Positions 7,515 through 14,981 of a stretch of DNA of 64,000 bases are shown here, piece after piece. How positions within the stretch are numbered: the stretch's first letter is position 1; each line of letters opens with the position of its first letter. The DNA comes from Zhenhengia yiwuensis. GTDB taxonomy: Bacteria > Bacillota > Clostridia > Lachnospirales > Cellulosilyticaceae. The stretch lies in NCBI RefSeq assembly GCF_014384995.1, contig NZ_JACRSY010000009.1:1-64000 (forward strand), written 5' to 3'. The translations under genes and the position numbers were made by a program. Below the pieces are notes generated by a model. That model had not been told where the DNA came from. It saw nothing but the letters and a program-made list of their open reading frames with translations, and made no database searches.

Positions 7515-8444
7515 ATGGCAAACAATGTGAAGAACTTAGGACTTGATATGGGAAACAGCACCATTTGTGTGGCTGGGATAAATGATAAAGGCGAGGTAAT
7601 AAAGGCCTACACGAATAGCGTATACTCAATGGATACGGCTCTTATAAGTGGAGATATTATAGAATGTAAGGGAGTTAAGTTAGCATTAGGAGTAGGGCAG
7701 AGTACCCTTAGTAATGTGGATAAGACCAATAGAGAATACATAGAGCATCAAATTCTATGGGCTGTTAACCGACTGTATGGATCAGGTACACATTATATCA
7801 ATTTAGGTGTAGGCTTACCTATTAGCATCTATAAAGCCAAGAAGGAGGAGTTTGCAGAGAAGCTTAAAGGTTTTGGCACGATTGAAGGTGTGGTTAATGG
7901 AAAAGAAGTATCTGTTAATCTTGTAGATGTTAAAGTACAAGCAGAAGGGTATGCGGCACTTAGAGTTCTTACTAATTACATCGATAAAGATAATACCACA
8001 CTTATTATAGATATAGGAATGAAGACCACAGATGTTATCCTAGTAGAATGGAATGGTAAATTTACAATAAGCAATTATGGAACAACTAATATTGCCCTTT
8101 ATGATATGTATAAGGTATTACAGGATAAGATTGCTAGTGAGGGTGTAGAAGTTACTATAGAGCAAATAGATAAGAAGCTCCAAAGTAATAAGCCAGTTAT
8201 ACGAACAGAAAAAGGGGAATTTAATTTAGTTGACCATTTGTCAGATACACTTCCGGTTTGTAGAGAAATTATGAAAGACATCGAAAATAAGTTTGGTAAA
8301 ACCATCTTGCACGACAAGATTTTTGTTGGTGGAGGCTCAGAGAAGTTCTTGACGGCTGTCGGGGGGAATGTTAGGAATAATATAGAGGTGCCACAGGAGT
8401 TGAGATGGTATGGCAATGCTGTGGGATACCTAATGGTTAACTAA
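7515..8444 (+). CDS. ParM/StbA-type actin-like plasmid segregation ATPase
   Basis: A 309-residue actin-fold ATPase. The phosphate-1 motif is LGLDMGNSTICVAG at residues about 8-21, the phosphate-2 motif is LIIDIGMKTTDVILVE near 163-178, and the adenosine motif is KIFVGGGSEKFL near 273. A conserved GYAAL segment lies before phosphate-2, as in ParM/StbA and Alp proteins of low-GC bacteria. Members polymerise on ATP and push plasmid copies apart through a ParR-parC complex. It is the third gene of the rep-RHH-actin operon. Presence beside phage tail genes implies an element that can persist outside the chromosome, at least ancestrally. Confidence 0.82.
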   Translation: MANNVKNLGLDMGNSTICVAGINDKGEVIKAYTNSVYSMDTALISGDIIECKGVKLALGVGQSTLSNVDKTNREYIEHQILWAVNRLYGSGTHYINLGVGLPISIYKAKKEEFAEKLKGFGTIEGVVNGKEVSVNLVDVKVQAEGYAALRVLTNYIDKDNTTLIIDIGMKTTDVILVEWNGKFTISNYGTTNIALYDMYKVLQDKIASEGVEVTIEQIDKKLQSNKPVIRTEKGEFNLVDHLSDTLPVCREIMKDIENKFGKTILHDKIFVGGGSEKFLTAVGGNVRNNIEVPQELRWYGNAVGYLMVN

Positions 8445-8460
8445 ATATAAAGAATAGATA

Positions 8461-8486
8461 TAGGACATCCAATCTTAGAAATAGAG
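8461..8486. repeat. 26-bp direct repeat, left copy
   Basis: TAGGACATCCAATCTTAGAA plus ATAGAG; the right copy at 9217-9242 differs at two positions. The pair brackets the HD-domain gene, 756 bases apart. Confidence 0.75.
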
Positions 8487-8579
8487 TTTAATATTTTTAT
8501 AAAATATTTTACTTTAATATAATTTATTGGTAAAATAAATATTAGTTACAAAATAAGTAATTACAGTAGGGGGGATAAA

Positions 8580-9173
8580 ATGTTACCGAGTAGGTTAGAA
8601 GCAGAAAAAGAGCTAGAAGTAGCTGGTCAACTTAACCCGGGGCCATGGGTACAACATTCATTAAATACTGGTAGAGCGGCACAATGTATTGCTGAAAAAT
8701 GTGAAGGGTTAGAACCTGAGAAAGCATATGTTTTAGGTATTCTTCATGATATTGGCAGAAGAGTAGGGATTGTTACAGTTGAACATGTTTATGAAGGGTA
8801 CCAATATACTATGAGTAAGGGATGGGATGAAGTAGCTCAAGTATGTATGACACATTCTTATCCTATTAAAAATAGAGATTTTGATGACCAATTAGATAAA
8901 GAGGAAGAAGTTTTTATAAAATCATATATTAATAAGTGTACATACGATGATTATGATAAACTCATACAGCTTTGTGACAGTTTAGCTGTACCACATGGAT
9001 TCTGTTTATTAGAAAAAAGGTTTGTAGATGTTGTAAGACGTTATGGATTTTGGAATACCACTATAGAGAGATGGAATAAAACTTTTGAAATTAAAGACTA
9101 CTTTGAGAAAAAAATAGGTTGTTCTATATATGATATACTTGAGGATATAAAAGAGACAACCTTTATAGATTAA
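8580..9173 (+). CDS. HD-domain phosphohydrolase-like protein
   Basis: A 197-residue protein with the HD metal-binding signature: His at about 26 (WVQHSLNTGRAA) and the paired His-Asp in GILHDIGRR at about 53-56. A later His in MTHSYPI and an Asp in QLCDSLAVP complete the usual H...HD...D set. HD proteins hydrolyse phosphate esters of nucleotides and related signalling molecules; the substrate here is unknown. The start follows a strong AGGGGGG site. The gene stands alone, flanked by a pair of 26-bp direct repeats, and looks like accessory cargo. Confidence 0.72.
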   Translation: MLPSRLEAEKELEVAGQLNPGPWVQHSLNTGRAAQCIAEKCEGLEPEKAYVLGILHDIGRRVGIVTVEHVYEGYQYTMSKGWDEVAQVCMTHSYPIKNRDFDDQLDKEEEVFIKSYINKCTYDDYDKLIQLCDSLAVPHGFCLLEKRFVDVVRRYGFWNTTIERWNKTFEIKDYFEKKIGCSIYDILEDIKETTFID

Positions 9174-9216
9174 CCAGTATGCAAAAAAGATAATAAAGAG
9201 TTAAAACATTTTATAT

Positions 9217-9242
9217 TAGGACATCTAATCTTAGAAATAGGG
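9217..9242. repeat. 26-bp direct repeat, right copy
   Basis: TAGGACATCTAATCTTAGAA plus ATAGGG. It is 24 of 26 bases identical to 8461-8486 and lies 43 bases after the HD-domain gene. Confidence 0.75.
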
Positions 9243-9374
9243 CCTTATGTTATAAGGCAAGAGATTAAAAATTAGGGGAGCAGTATCCACACAAAGGTAT
9301 TGCCCCTCTTTGAATCAAAATACTATATCTAATACTAGACTTTTAGGGACAGTTAACCACACTGCCCCTTTTTT
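9242..9374 (+). other. Structured non-coding stretch with three hairpins, ending in a terminator-like hairpin
   Basis: GCCTTAT-GTT-ATAAGGC is at 9242-9258. An imperfect AGGGGAGCAGTATCC / GGTATTGCCCCT hairpin lies at about 9275-9306. GGGACAGT / ACTGCCCC (one bulge) is at 9346-9368, followed by TTTTTT. The last is a plausible plus-strand terminator. No open frame of note lies here. Confidence 0.4.
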
Positions 9375-9382
9375 AGCTAAAT

Positions 9383-9850
9383 CTACATTATTTTTAACAT
9401 TACCATAGAACTTTCCATCTCAGAAATAGGCTCTAGAACCGAAAAAATAGATACAGATGCAACAATAAGAATAATAGCAACTAATAGCTCTATAGAAATT
9501 AAAAACCTCCTAGTACGCCTTGCATCTCTTTCAGTAAATCGTTTAATAGTACAAAAAGGGCTAAAAGATAGGAATAAGAGGGTTTCAAAAGCAGACCATA
9601 TATTGTGGATGTGCAGAACCAATTGTGATTTTTCCCCATGATCTACCCTAACCAGTTTGACCTTACTTTTACCAAAGTCCTCAACAGAATGTAATCTAAT
9701 TATAAAGAAGCTTGATATAAGAGCCATAGCAAGCATCCCTAAAACAAATGTAGAGGCACTATTCATAAATTCTTCAACCCTAACAGCTTTTTCATATCCA
9801 AGCCATGCTACTATCCAATATTCGTAAGCATCTATCAGTTTATGAAACAT
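9383..9850 (-). CDS. Unrecognised membrane protein beside the XRE regulator
   Basis: A 155-residue protein that I cannot assign to a family. It has two clear hydrophobic helices near residues 36-55 (FVLGMLAMALISSFFII) and 120-140 (LLVAIILIVASVSIFSVL), separated by a basic, aromatic cytoplasmic-type segment containing ERDARRTRRF. ATG 9850 is chosen because AAGGATGGTGA precedes it; an in-frame ATG at 9865 is possible. It starts 5 bases after the XRE gene ends on the same strand, so the two are very probably co-transcribed and functionally linked, for instance as a membrane effector with its regulator. That link is an inference. Confidence 0.6.
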   Translation of the reverse strand: MFHKLIDAYEYWIVAWLGYEKAVRVEEFMNSASTFVLGMLAMALISSFFIIRLHSVEDFGKSKVKLVRVDHGEKSQLVLHIHNIWSAFETLLFLSFSPFCTIKRFTERDARRTRRFLISIELLVAIILIVASVSIFSVLEPISEMESSMVMLKIM

Positions 9851-9854
9851 TATT

Positions 9855-10271
9855 TCAATCACCATCCTTATTGTAATATTTTTTTGCAATTACTTTAAAC
9901 TCTTCAAGCATTTCTTTTCTATCCTCATCAGTAATATCCTTTTTACTTGTTAATTCAGTAAATAAATTTCTTAATTCAGGCATTTGCATAATCATATTAA
10001 CCTCATCATCAGGCAATTTCTCGTATAACCCAAAGAGTTCTTTTTGTTCCACACTATATAATTCAGCAAGTCTAATCAATACAGCATCAGATGGTGGCCT
10101 GACACCTCTCTCAATCTGACTAATGTATCCCCCTGAAACACCTATAGCACGACCAACCTTAAAAATAGATAGGCCTGTCCCTTTACGTATTTCTTGAAGT
10201 TTAGCACCAGCAATTTCTCTTAGTTCCTGCTTATCCAAGTCTGCACCTCCCTTAAGAGTTAGTGTTGACAT
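9855..10271 (-). CDS. XRE-family transcriptional regulator
   Basis: A 138-residue DNA-binding protein. Its helix-turn-helix lies at about residues 20-80, with LQEIRKGTGLSIFKVGRAIG, then GVSGGYISQIERGVRPPSDAVLIRLAELY, a textbook HTH_3 (Cro/C1-type) module. The C-terminal part is acidic and lysine-rich. Two starts are possible: ATG 10271 behind GAAGGA, or TTG 10238 behind a stronger GGGAGGTG site, which would remove 11 residues and begin at the helix MDKQEL. The gene diverges from the 88-residue gene at 10397. It is probably the lysogeny- or cargo-type regulator of the element. Confidence 0.8.
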   Translation of the reverse strand: MSTLTLKGGADLDKQELREIAGAKLQEIRKGTGLSIFKVGRAIGVSGGYISQIERGVRPPSDAVLIRLAELYSVEQKELFGLYEKLPDDEVNMIMQMPELRNLFTELTSKKDITDEDRKEMLEEFKVIAKKYYNKDGD

Positions 10272-10396
10272 ATTTTTCCTTCAATATACAGATACCATTT
10301 ATTTCATACAGCAATTGCAACTATTATATGTTATAGTCTTTTATACCAAGCAAATATATTACGTTTTATCCACACTAATTTATTGGGAGGGATTTT

Positions 10397-10663
10397 ATGT
10401 ATAAAGGGTATAAAATAAGTAAACGCTTAGAAAGATATATTAGTTATGCAGAAACGAAATATCAAAAGCTCAATGTATATTACAATGCTGACTTATGGGA
10501 AATACTAGAATCCTATGATTTAATCAGTGAGCAACATGATTGTATGAAGTGGTATGTTTATGACAAAATTAAGGGAGAAGGGGAACATGAGGATGCTTAT
10601 AAGGTGACAAAGAGTGTTAATGGGTGTACTTATGTGAGAGAAGTGTTTGAAGATAGAACATAA
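10397..10663 (+). CDS. Unrecognised small acidic protein
   Basis: An 88-residue protein behind a strong GGGAGGG site. It is rich in Tyr, Lys and Glu, with helices around KRLERYISYAETKYQKL and LWEILESYDLI, and has no signal peptide or membrane helix. I know no family for it. It diverges from the XRE regulator with 125 bases between, and that intergenic stretch probably contains both promoters. Its location in the accessory region suggests a phage or plasmid cargo function, which cannot be specified. Confidence 0.5.
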   Translation: MYKGYKISKRLERYISYAETKYQKLNVYYNADLWEILESYDLISEQHDCMKWYVYDKIKGEGEHEDAYKVTKSVNGCTYVREVFEDRT

Positions 10664-10812
10664 AATAGACATTTATAAGGAAGATACTTGTAATAATTAC
10701 TCAATTTTGATATAATCCTCTAAACCTATAAATACTTTTACGAAAACCAATAAATATTTATAGGGCTAACCAATAAATAAATTGTATATAGAATATTCTT
10801 TAAAATATATAA

Positions 10813-10944
10813 CGTAGTAATATCAATGCTTACAACCCTTTTCAGCTCTTTGGTTATACTGTAAACAATGGTAAGGGAAAGCCTACTAATAGCGAGTTCA
10901 TTGCACTTATTGCTGATAGATTAAGACTTGAGATGCAAGTAAGT
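10813..10944 (+). pseudogene. Short coding remnant
   Basis: An open frame without start or ribosome site runs 43 codons after a stop at 10810-10812. It encodes a protein-like tail: NPFQLFGYTVNNGKGKPTNS followed by EFIALIADRLRLE. The composition differs from the surrounding AT-rich filler, so it may be the 3' end of a decayed mobile-element gene. I do not recognise the family. The rest of 10664-11340 is AT-rich, with scattered copies of ACCTATAAAT (10724, 11055) and no convincing gene. Confidence 0.3.
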
Positions 10945-11095
10945 TAAAGTATTGGGAATGCTAGATTTATGAGCAATAGTGACACCAACTAACATTTTAA
11001 AGTATGATCTATAAACTCTTTTGAAGCATTGATTGTGGAATTTTCTAGAGTAAAACCTATAAATTTCTTTAAATAAAAACTATAAATCCTTCTAA

Positions 11096-11124
11096 TTGAT
11101 TGGTTGAATGGTATACCATATATT
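11096..11124 (+). promoter_or_regulatory. Promoter with a perfect palindrome in its spacer, upstream of the metal/siderophore-type ABC importer
   Basis: TTGATT (11096-11101), 17 bases, TATATT (11119-11124). The spacer contains ATGGTATACCAT (11108-11119), a perfect 12-base palindrome that would place a repressor between the two boxes. The next strong gene is the substrate-binding lipoprotein at 11360. A short frame from 11104 to 11328 overlaps this site and has no proper ribosome site; I do not count it as a gene. Confidence 0.4.
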
Positions 11125-11359
11125 AGGAGGATTTTTGTATGTTTGATAACTGCTTTAATAGGATTGGAAGAGACAATAAGAATAAAATATAAGTATTTTA
11201 TTGAAGAGTATAATAAGATTAAATTGGTTGATATTAATATATATTACGACCCTATAATTAGAATTGATAATTTACCTAAAGATAACATAAAAATAGGTAG
11301 AAAAATACATTTTCATCCGATATACTGAATAAGAAAAGATATGTAAAGGAAAGATTTGA

Positions 11360-12403
11360 ATGAAAAAGTTTAGCAAAAAAAATACTTTAATAATCCTGAT
11401 GGCTGGAATAGCAAGCACTTTGGTAGGGTGTAGTATGAATCAGCAAAATGTTACACCACAAATACAAGAAGAGAGTAAAAAAGAGTATTTTCAACCAGTC
11501 AGCTTTACTTATTCAGGAGCGGGAGGTACTTATGATATAGTAGCCAACTCCCCAAGAAAAAGAGCTGTTACGTTATCACAATTTATGACAGAGATGTTAT
11601 TAGCATTAGGGCTAGAAGACCAAATAGTAGCAACTGCTCTACTAGATAATCCTATATTACCTGAATTTGAAGAAGCCTATAGTCAAATTCCTGTACTTGA
11701 AGTTGGCGAAGGACATGCTATCTCTAAGGAAGCTTTTATTGCAAGTAATCCAGACTTTGTAAGTGGATGGGACTCATCTATTAGCGAACAAACAACAGGT
11801 TTACCTGATGAACTCATTGCAAAAGATATTGTTCCTTTTATGGCTAAATCCTATGAGGGGGATGCTACTGTCGAAACAGTATATGAAGACTTTGAGCTTT
11901 TAGGTAAATTGTTTAATGTACAAGATCGTGCAGACGAAGTCATACAGCAAATGAAAAAGGATATAAAAAGCGTGACGGATAGGGTCGGTTCTATTAAAGA
12001 AGAAGAACGTGTCAAAGTGATGGTTTATGATTCAGGACAAAATGATGCTATGGTAGTTGGTACGGGACTTGCAAACAACTTAATAGAACTTGCAGGGGGC
12101 AGTAATGTATTTGCCAATGATGTTAATAGACCTTACGTTAATGTTTCTTGGGAAAGTGTAGTAGCTAGAAATCCAGAAGTTATATTGATAACAGAGTTCA
12201 TGGCAGGAGATAGCGCAGATAGCAAAATAAGTTTTTTAAAAAAACATCCAGCATTAAAGGATGTAGAGGCTATTAAAAATAATAGATTATACGTTGTTAG
12301 ATTAGCAGACTTATCACCTGGAATTAGAAATCCTATGTTGATTGAACAAATGTATCACGATTTTTATGAAGCGCCTAATATTGAAGAAAGTAAGGCAGAA
12401 TAA
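11360..12403 (+). CDS. FecB/BtuF-type substrate-binding lipoprotein
   Basis: A 347-residue extracytoplasmic binding protein. The signal peptide ends in the lipobox LVGC with the lipidated cysteine at residue 24. The rest is a class III helical-backbone binding protein (FecB/FhuD/BtuF, Peripla_BP_2): KRAVTLSQFMTEMLLALGLE near the first lobe, and later ELAGGSNVFANDVNRPYVNVSWESV and NPEVIL, the usual second-lobe signatures. It starts a three-gene importer operon (binding protein, permease, ATPase) with overlapping genes. Family members carry ferric siderophores, haem, cobalamin or nickel/cobalt chelates. The adjacent urease operon makes nickel the leading candidate, by context only. Confidence 0.85.
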   Translation: MKKFSKKNTLIILMAGIASTLVGCSMNQQNVTPQIQEESKKEYFQPVSFTYSGAGGTYDIVANSPRKRAVTLSQFMTEMLLALGLEDQIVATALLDNPILPEFEEAYSQIPVLEVGEGHAISKEAFIASNPDFVSGWDSSISEQTTGLPDELIAKDIVPFMAKSYEGDATVETVYEDFELLGKLFNVQDRADEVIQQMKKDIKSVTDRVGSIKEEERVKVMVYDSGQNDAMVVGTGLANNLIELAGGSNVFANDVNRPYVNVSWESVVARNPEVILITEFMAGDSADSKISFLKKHPALKDVEAIKNNRLYVVRLADLSPGIRNPMLIEQMYHDFYEAPNIEESKAE

Positions 12404-13482
12404 TGATAAAAAATAAAATAAGACATTGGACAAAGAGGAATTTTTTGTTGGGGGTGAGTGTATTAATCGTACTCTTAATCCTTTCAATAGTAATAGCGGT
12501 GGCTATAGGAAGCACCTATATTGCTCCTAGAGAAGTTTATAAGGCAATCATTTATAAACTGACTAATGGATTAATGTATAAAGATACAAGTGATGCAATG
12601 GTTATGGCAATTATATGGGAAATACGCTTACCAAGAGTCTTATTAGGAGCGCTTTGTGGTGCAGGACTAGCCCTATGTGGGATCTTGATGCAGTGTGTCA
12701 CTAAAAATCCAATAGCTGAACCTTATGTATTAGGACTTTCTTCGGGAGCATCTTGTGGTGCTGTTGCAGTCATTGTTTTAGGGAGTATGTCGTCTGTAGG
12801 TATAACAAGCATTACAATGGGAGCATTTTTAGGTGCTATTTTAACGGGTATACTTGTTTTTGCTATAGGGACTCAACTAGGAAGAACATCTTCTACAACA
12901 CGTCTTGTCTTATCGGGAATGGCTATCTCTACTATTTTTTCTGCACTTACCAATTTGCTCATTTATGTATCCCCAAATACCAATCAAGCTAAAACAGCAC
13001 TTTTTTGGACAGTGGGCAGTTTAGGTGGTGCAAAGTGGGAGATTTTATTATTTCCATTTATAATATTTTGTATAGTTATGATCATTACATTTTTCCTTTC
13101 TAAGTCACTGGATATTTTGTTAGTAGGCGATACGAGTGCTATTATACTTGGGATTAACGTTAAATGGATTAAGGTATTGCTTCTACTATTAACAACACTA
13201 TTAACATCTGCATTGATTGCTGTTACAGGATCAATAGGCTTTATAGGACTTGTAGTCCCTCACATATGTAGGACTTTAGTTGGAAGTGATCATAAAAAAC
13301 TTATTTTATTGTCATCATTAATAGGAGCAATATTCTTAATAGGATCAGATGTTATGGCTAGAGGCTTGTTCCCACCGCTAGAACTACCCATAGGCATTAT
13401 TACAGCTTTGGTAGGAGGGCCTTTTTTCTTATATCTTATTTCCAAAAAAAATTATTCATTTGGAGGAAATGAGACATGTTAA
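12403..13482 (+). CDS. FecCD-family ABC permease
   Basis: A 359-residue polytopic protein of the FecCD/BtuC family, with about ten hydrophobic helices. Signatures include EIRLPRVLLGALCGAGLALCG in the first third, NPIAEPYVLGLSSGA, and GFIGLVVPHICRTLVGSDHK near the C-terminus, which contains the cytoplasmic coupling region that contacts the ATPase. The start ATG overlaps the stop of the binding-protein gene (TAATG), and the end overlaps the ATPase gene by 7 bases. It forms a homodimeric transmembrane channel for the ligand delivered by the upstream lipoprotein. Confidence 0.9.
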   Translation: MIKNKIRHWTKRNFLLGVSVLIVLLILSIVIAVAIGSTYIAPREVYKAIIYKLTNGLMYKDTSDAMVMAIIWEIRLPRVLLGALCGAGLALCGILMQCVTKNPIAEPYVLGLSSGASCGAVAVIVLGSMSSVGITSITMGAFLGAILTGILVFAIGTQLGRTSSTTRLVLSGMAISTIFSALTNLLIYVSPNTNQAKTALFWTVGSLGGAKWEILLFPFIIFCIVMIITFFLSKSLDILLVGDTSAIILGINVKWIKVLLLLLTTLLTSALIAVTGSIGFIGLVVPHICRTLVGSDHKKLILLSSLIGAIFLIGSDVMARGLFPPLELPIGIITALVGGPFFLYLISKKNYSFGGNETC

Positions 13483-14249
13483 AACTTCAAATTAACAATC
13501 TAAAATTTAGTATTGATAATGAAGAAATACTTAAAGATATTTCTTTTGATATAAAAAACGGAGCATTTGTAGGTATTATAGGACCTAATGGATCTGGTAA
13601 ATCTACATTACTCAAAAATATATACAGAGTGTATAAACCATCTAGTGGCAAGATTATATTAGATGAGAGGGTATTAAGTAAACTAAAAGAGAAAGAATGT
13701 GCACAAAAAATAGCAGTCTTAGCACAAGAGAGCAACACCTACTTTGACTTTACAGTAGAACAAATTGTAAAAATGGGGAGGTATCCCTATAAATCAATTT
13801 TTGAAGACTATTCTAAAGAGGATCTGCAAATAGTCAGACAAACGTTACAAAAGGTAGGATTAGAAAATGATATGAATCGGACATTCTCCAAGCTATCCGG
13901 AGGGGAAAAACAGCGTGCTTTAATTGCACGTGCTTTAGTCCAAAATGCTGATTTTTTAATACTAGATGAACCGACCAATCACTTGGATATAGGGTATCAG
14001 ATTCAACTTATGGATTTAGTAAAAAACCTTAAAATGACCACTTTAGCTGCCATACATGATATTAACTTAGCAGCAATGTATTGCGATTATCTTATTGTGA
14101 TACACAAAGGAAAAATCATTAAAGTGGGTTCTCCAGAAGAGGTGATTACGGTAGCATTATTAAAAGAAATATTTGGGGTAAATGCCTATGTAGGTATAAA
14201 TCCAATTAATAAGAAGATACAAGTGTCTTTTATGTCAAATATTGGATAA
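13476..14249 (+). CDS. FecE/BtuD-type ABC ATPase
   Basis: A 257-residue ATP-binding subunit. Walker A is GPNGSGKST (about residues 36-44), the Q-loop is AVLAQES, the signature is LSGGEKQRALIARAL, Walker B is FLILDEPTNHLD and the switch His is in AAIHDINLA. It energises import by the permease encoded immediately upstream. The following gene, ureA, starts 95 bases later on the same strand with no terminator that I can see between, so read-through from the importer into urease is possible. Confidence 0.9.
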   Translation: MLKLQINNLKFSIDNEEILKDISFDIKNGAFVGIIGPNGSGKSTLLKNIYRVYKPSSGKIILDERVLSKLKEKECAQKIAVLAQESNTYFDFTVEQIVKMGRYPYKSIFEDYSKEDLQIVRQTLQKVGLENDMNRTFSKLSGGEKQRALIARALVQNADFLILDEPTNHLDIGYQIQLMDLVKNLKMTTLAAIHDINLAAMYCDYLIVIHKGKIIKVGSPEEVITVALLKEIFGVNAYVGINPINKKIQVSFMSNIG

Positions 14250-14344
14250 ATTTAAAGTAAAAATACTTGTTAAGTTTTAGATTGTATACTAAACTATTTA
14301 ATAGATTATTTAATGATATAACTCAAATATATAGGAGTGAAAAA

Positions 14345-14647
14345 ATGAGATTATCACCAAGAGACAAAGAAAAATTACTCATTGTAGTTGCTGCAGAAGT
14401 AGCAAGAAGAAGAAAAGCTAAAGGAATTAAATTAAACTATCCAGAAGCTGTTGCATTAATTACTGATGAAATTATGGAAGGTGCAAGAGAAGGCAAAAGT
14501 GTTACAATGCTCATGAACGAGGGTAGACAAATCCTTACACAAGATGATGTCATGGATGGCATTAAAGAATTAATAGATGAAGTACAAGTAGAAGCAACTT
14601 TTCCAGATGGTACAAAGCTTGTAACGATACACAACCCAATTGCATAA
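14345..14647 (+). CDS. ureA: Urease gamma subunit
   Basis: A 100-residue protein that matches urease gamma along its whole length: MRLSPRDKEKLLIVVAAEVARRR, NYPEAVALITDEIMEGAREG and GVKxLM-like text ending in THNPIA. Gamma, beta and alpha chains assemble into the (alpha-beta-gamma)3 nickel enzyme that hydrolyses urea to ammonia and carbamate. The start ATG 14345 follows TAGGAGTG. It is the first gene of a complete ureABCEFGD operon, an order shared with other Firmicutes such as Clostridium perfringens. Confidence 0.95.
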   Translation: MRLSPRDKEKLLIVVAAEVARRRKAKGIKLNYPEAVALITDEIMEGAREGKSVTMLMNEGRQILTQDDVMDGIKELIDEVQVEATFPDGTKLVTIHNPIA

Positions 14648-14659
14648 GGAGAAATACAC

Positions 14660-14980
14660 ATGATACCAGGAGAATATATTTTACGTAAAGAACCTATTAT
14701 ATGTAATAAAGATAAAGAAAGTACAAATATAATTGTTGTGAATCGTGGTGATAGACCCATTCAAGTAGGTTCACATTTTCATTTTTATGAAGTGAATCAA
14801 GCACTTGAATTTGATAGACAGCAGGCTTATGGTAAAAGACTTGATATTCCAGCAGGAACAGCAGTAAGATTTGAGCCAGGGAATGAAAAGCAAGTCTCTT
14901 TAATTGACTTAGCAGGAAAAAGAGAAGTTTATGGATTAAACAATCAAATTGATGGGCCATTAACCAAGGAGGATAAATAA
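14660..14980 (+). CDS. ureB: Urease beta subunit
   Basis: A 106-residue urease beta chain: MIPGEYILRKEPIICN, the diagnostic NRGDRPIQVGSHFHFYEVN, and AVRFEPGNEKQVSLIDLAGKR. It is structural, packing against the alpha chain. The gene starts 12 bases after ureA behind AAGGAGA and stops one base before the GTG start of ureC, so all three subunits are translated from one message. Separate beta and gamma genes are the usual bacterial arrangement, unlike the fused UreA of Helicobacter. Confidence 0.95.
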   Translation: MIPGEYILRKEPIICNKDKESTNIIVVNRGDRPIQVGSHFHFYEVNQALEFDRQQAYGKRLDIPAGTAVRFEPGNEKQVSLIDLAGKREVYGLNNQIDGPLTKEDK

Positions 14981-14981
14981 A

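Noticed and set aside
8461..9242. Attachment sites of the whole prophage
   Set aside because: The 26-bp repeats bracket only one gene of 0.6 kb with no integrase, so they are not credible attL/attR of the large element.
11104..11328. 74-codon open frame upstream of the importer
   Set aside because: The only possible start is TTG without a ribosome site, and it overlaps the best promoter and palindrome. The AGGAGG at 11125 is better placed for a 17-codon frame at 11139 that stops early.
14437..14760. Minus-strand frames inside the urease genes
   Set aside because: They are shadows of ureA and ureB: the plus-strand proteins match their families along full length.
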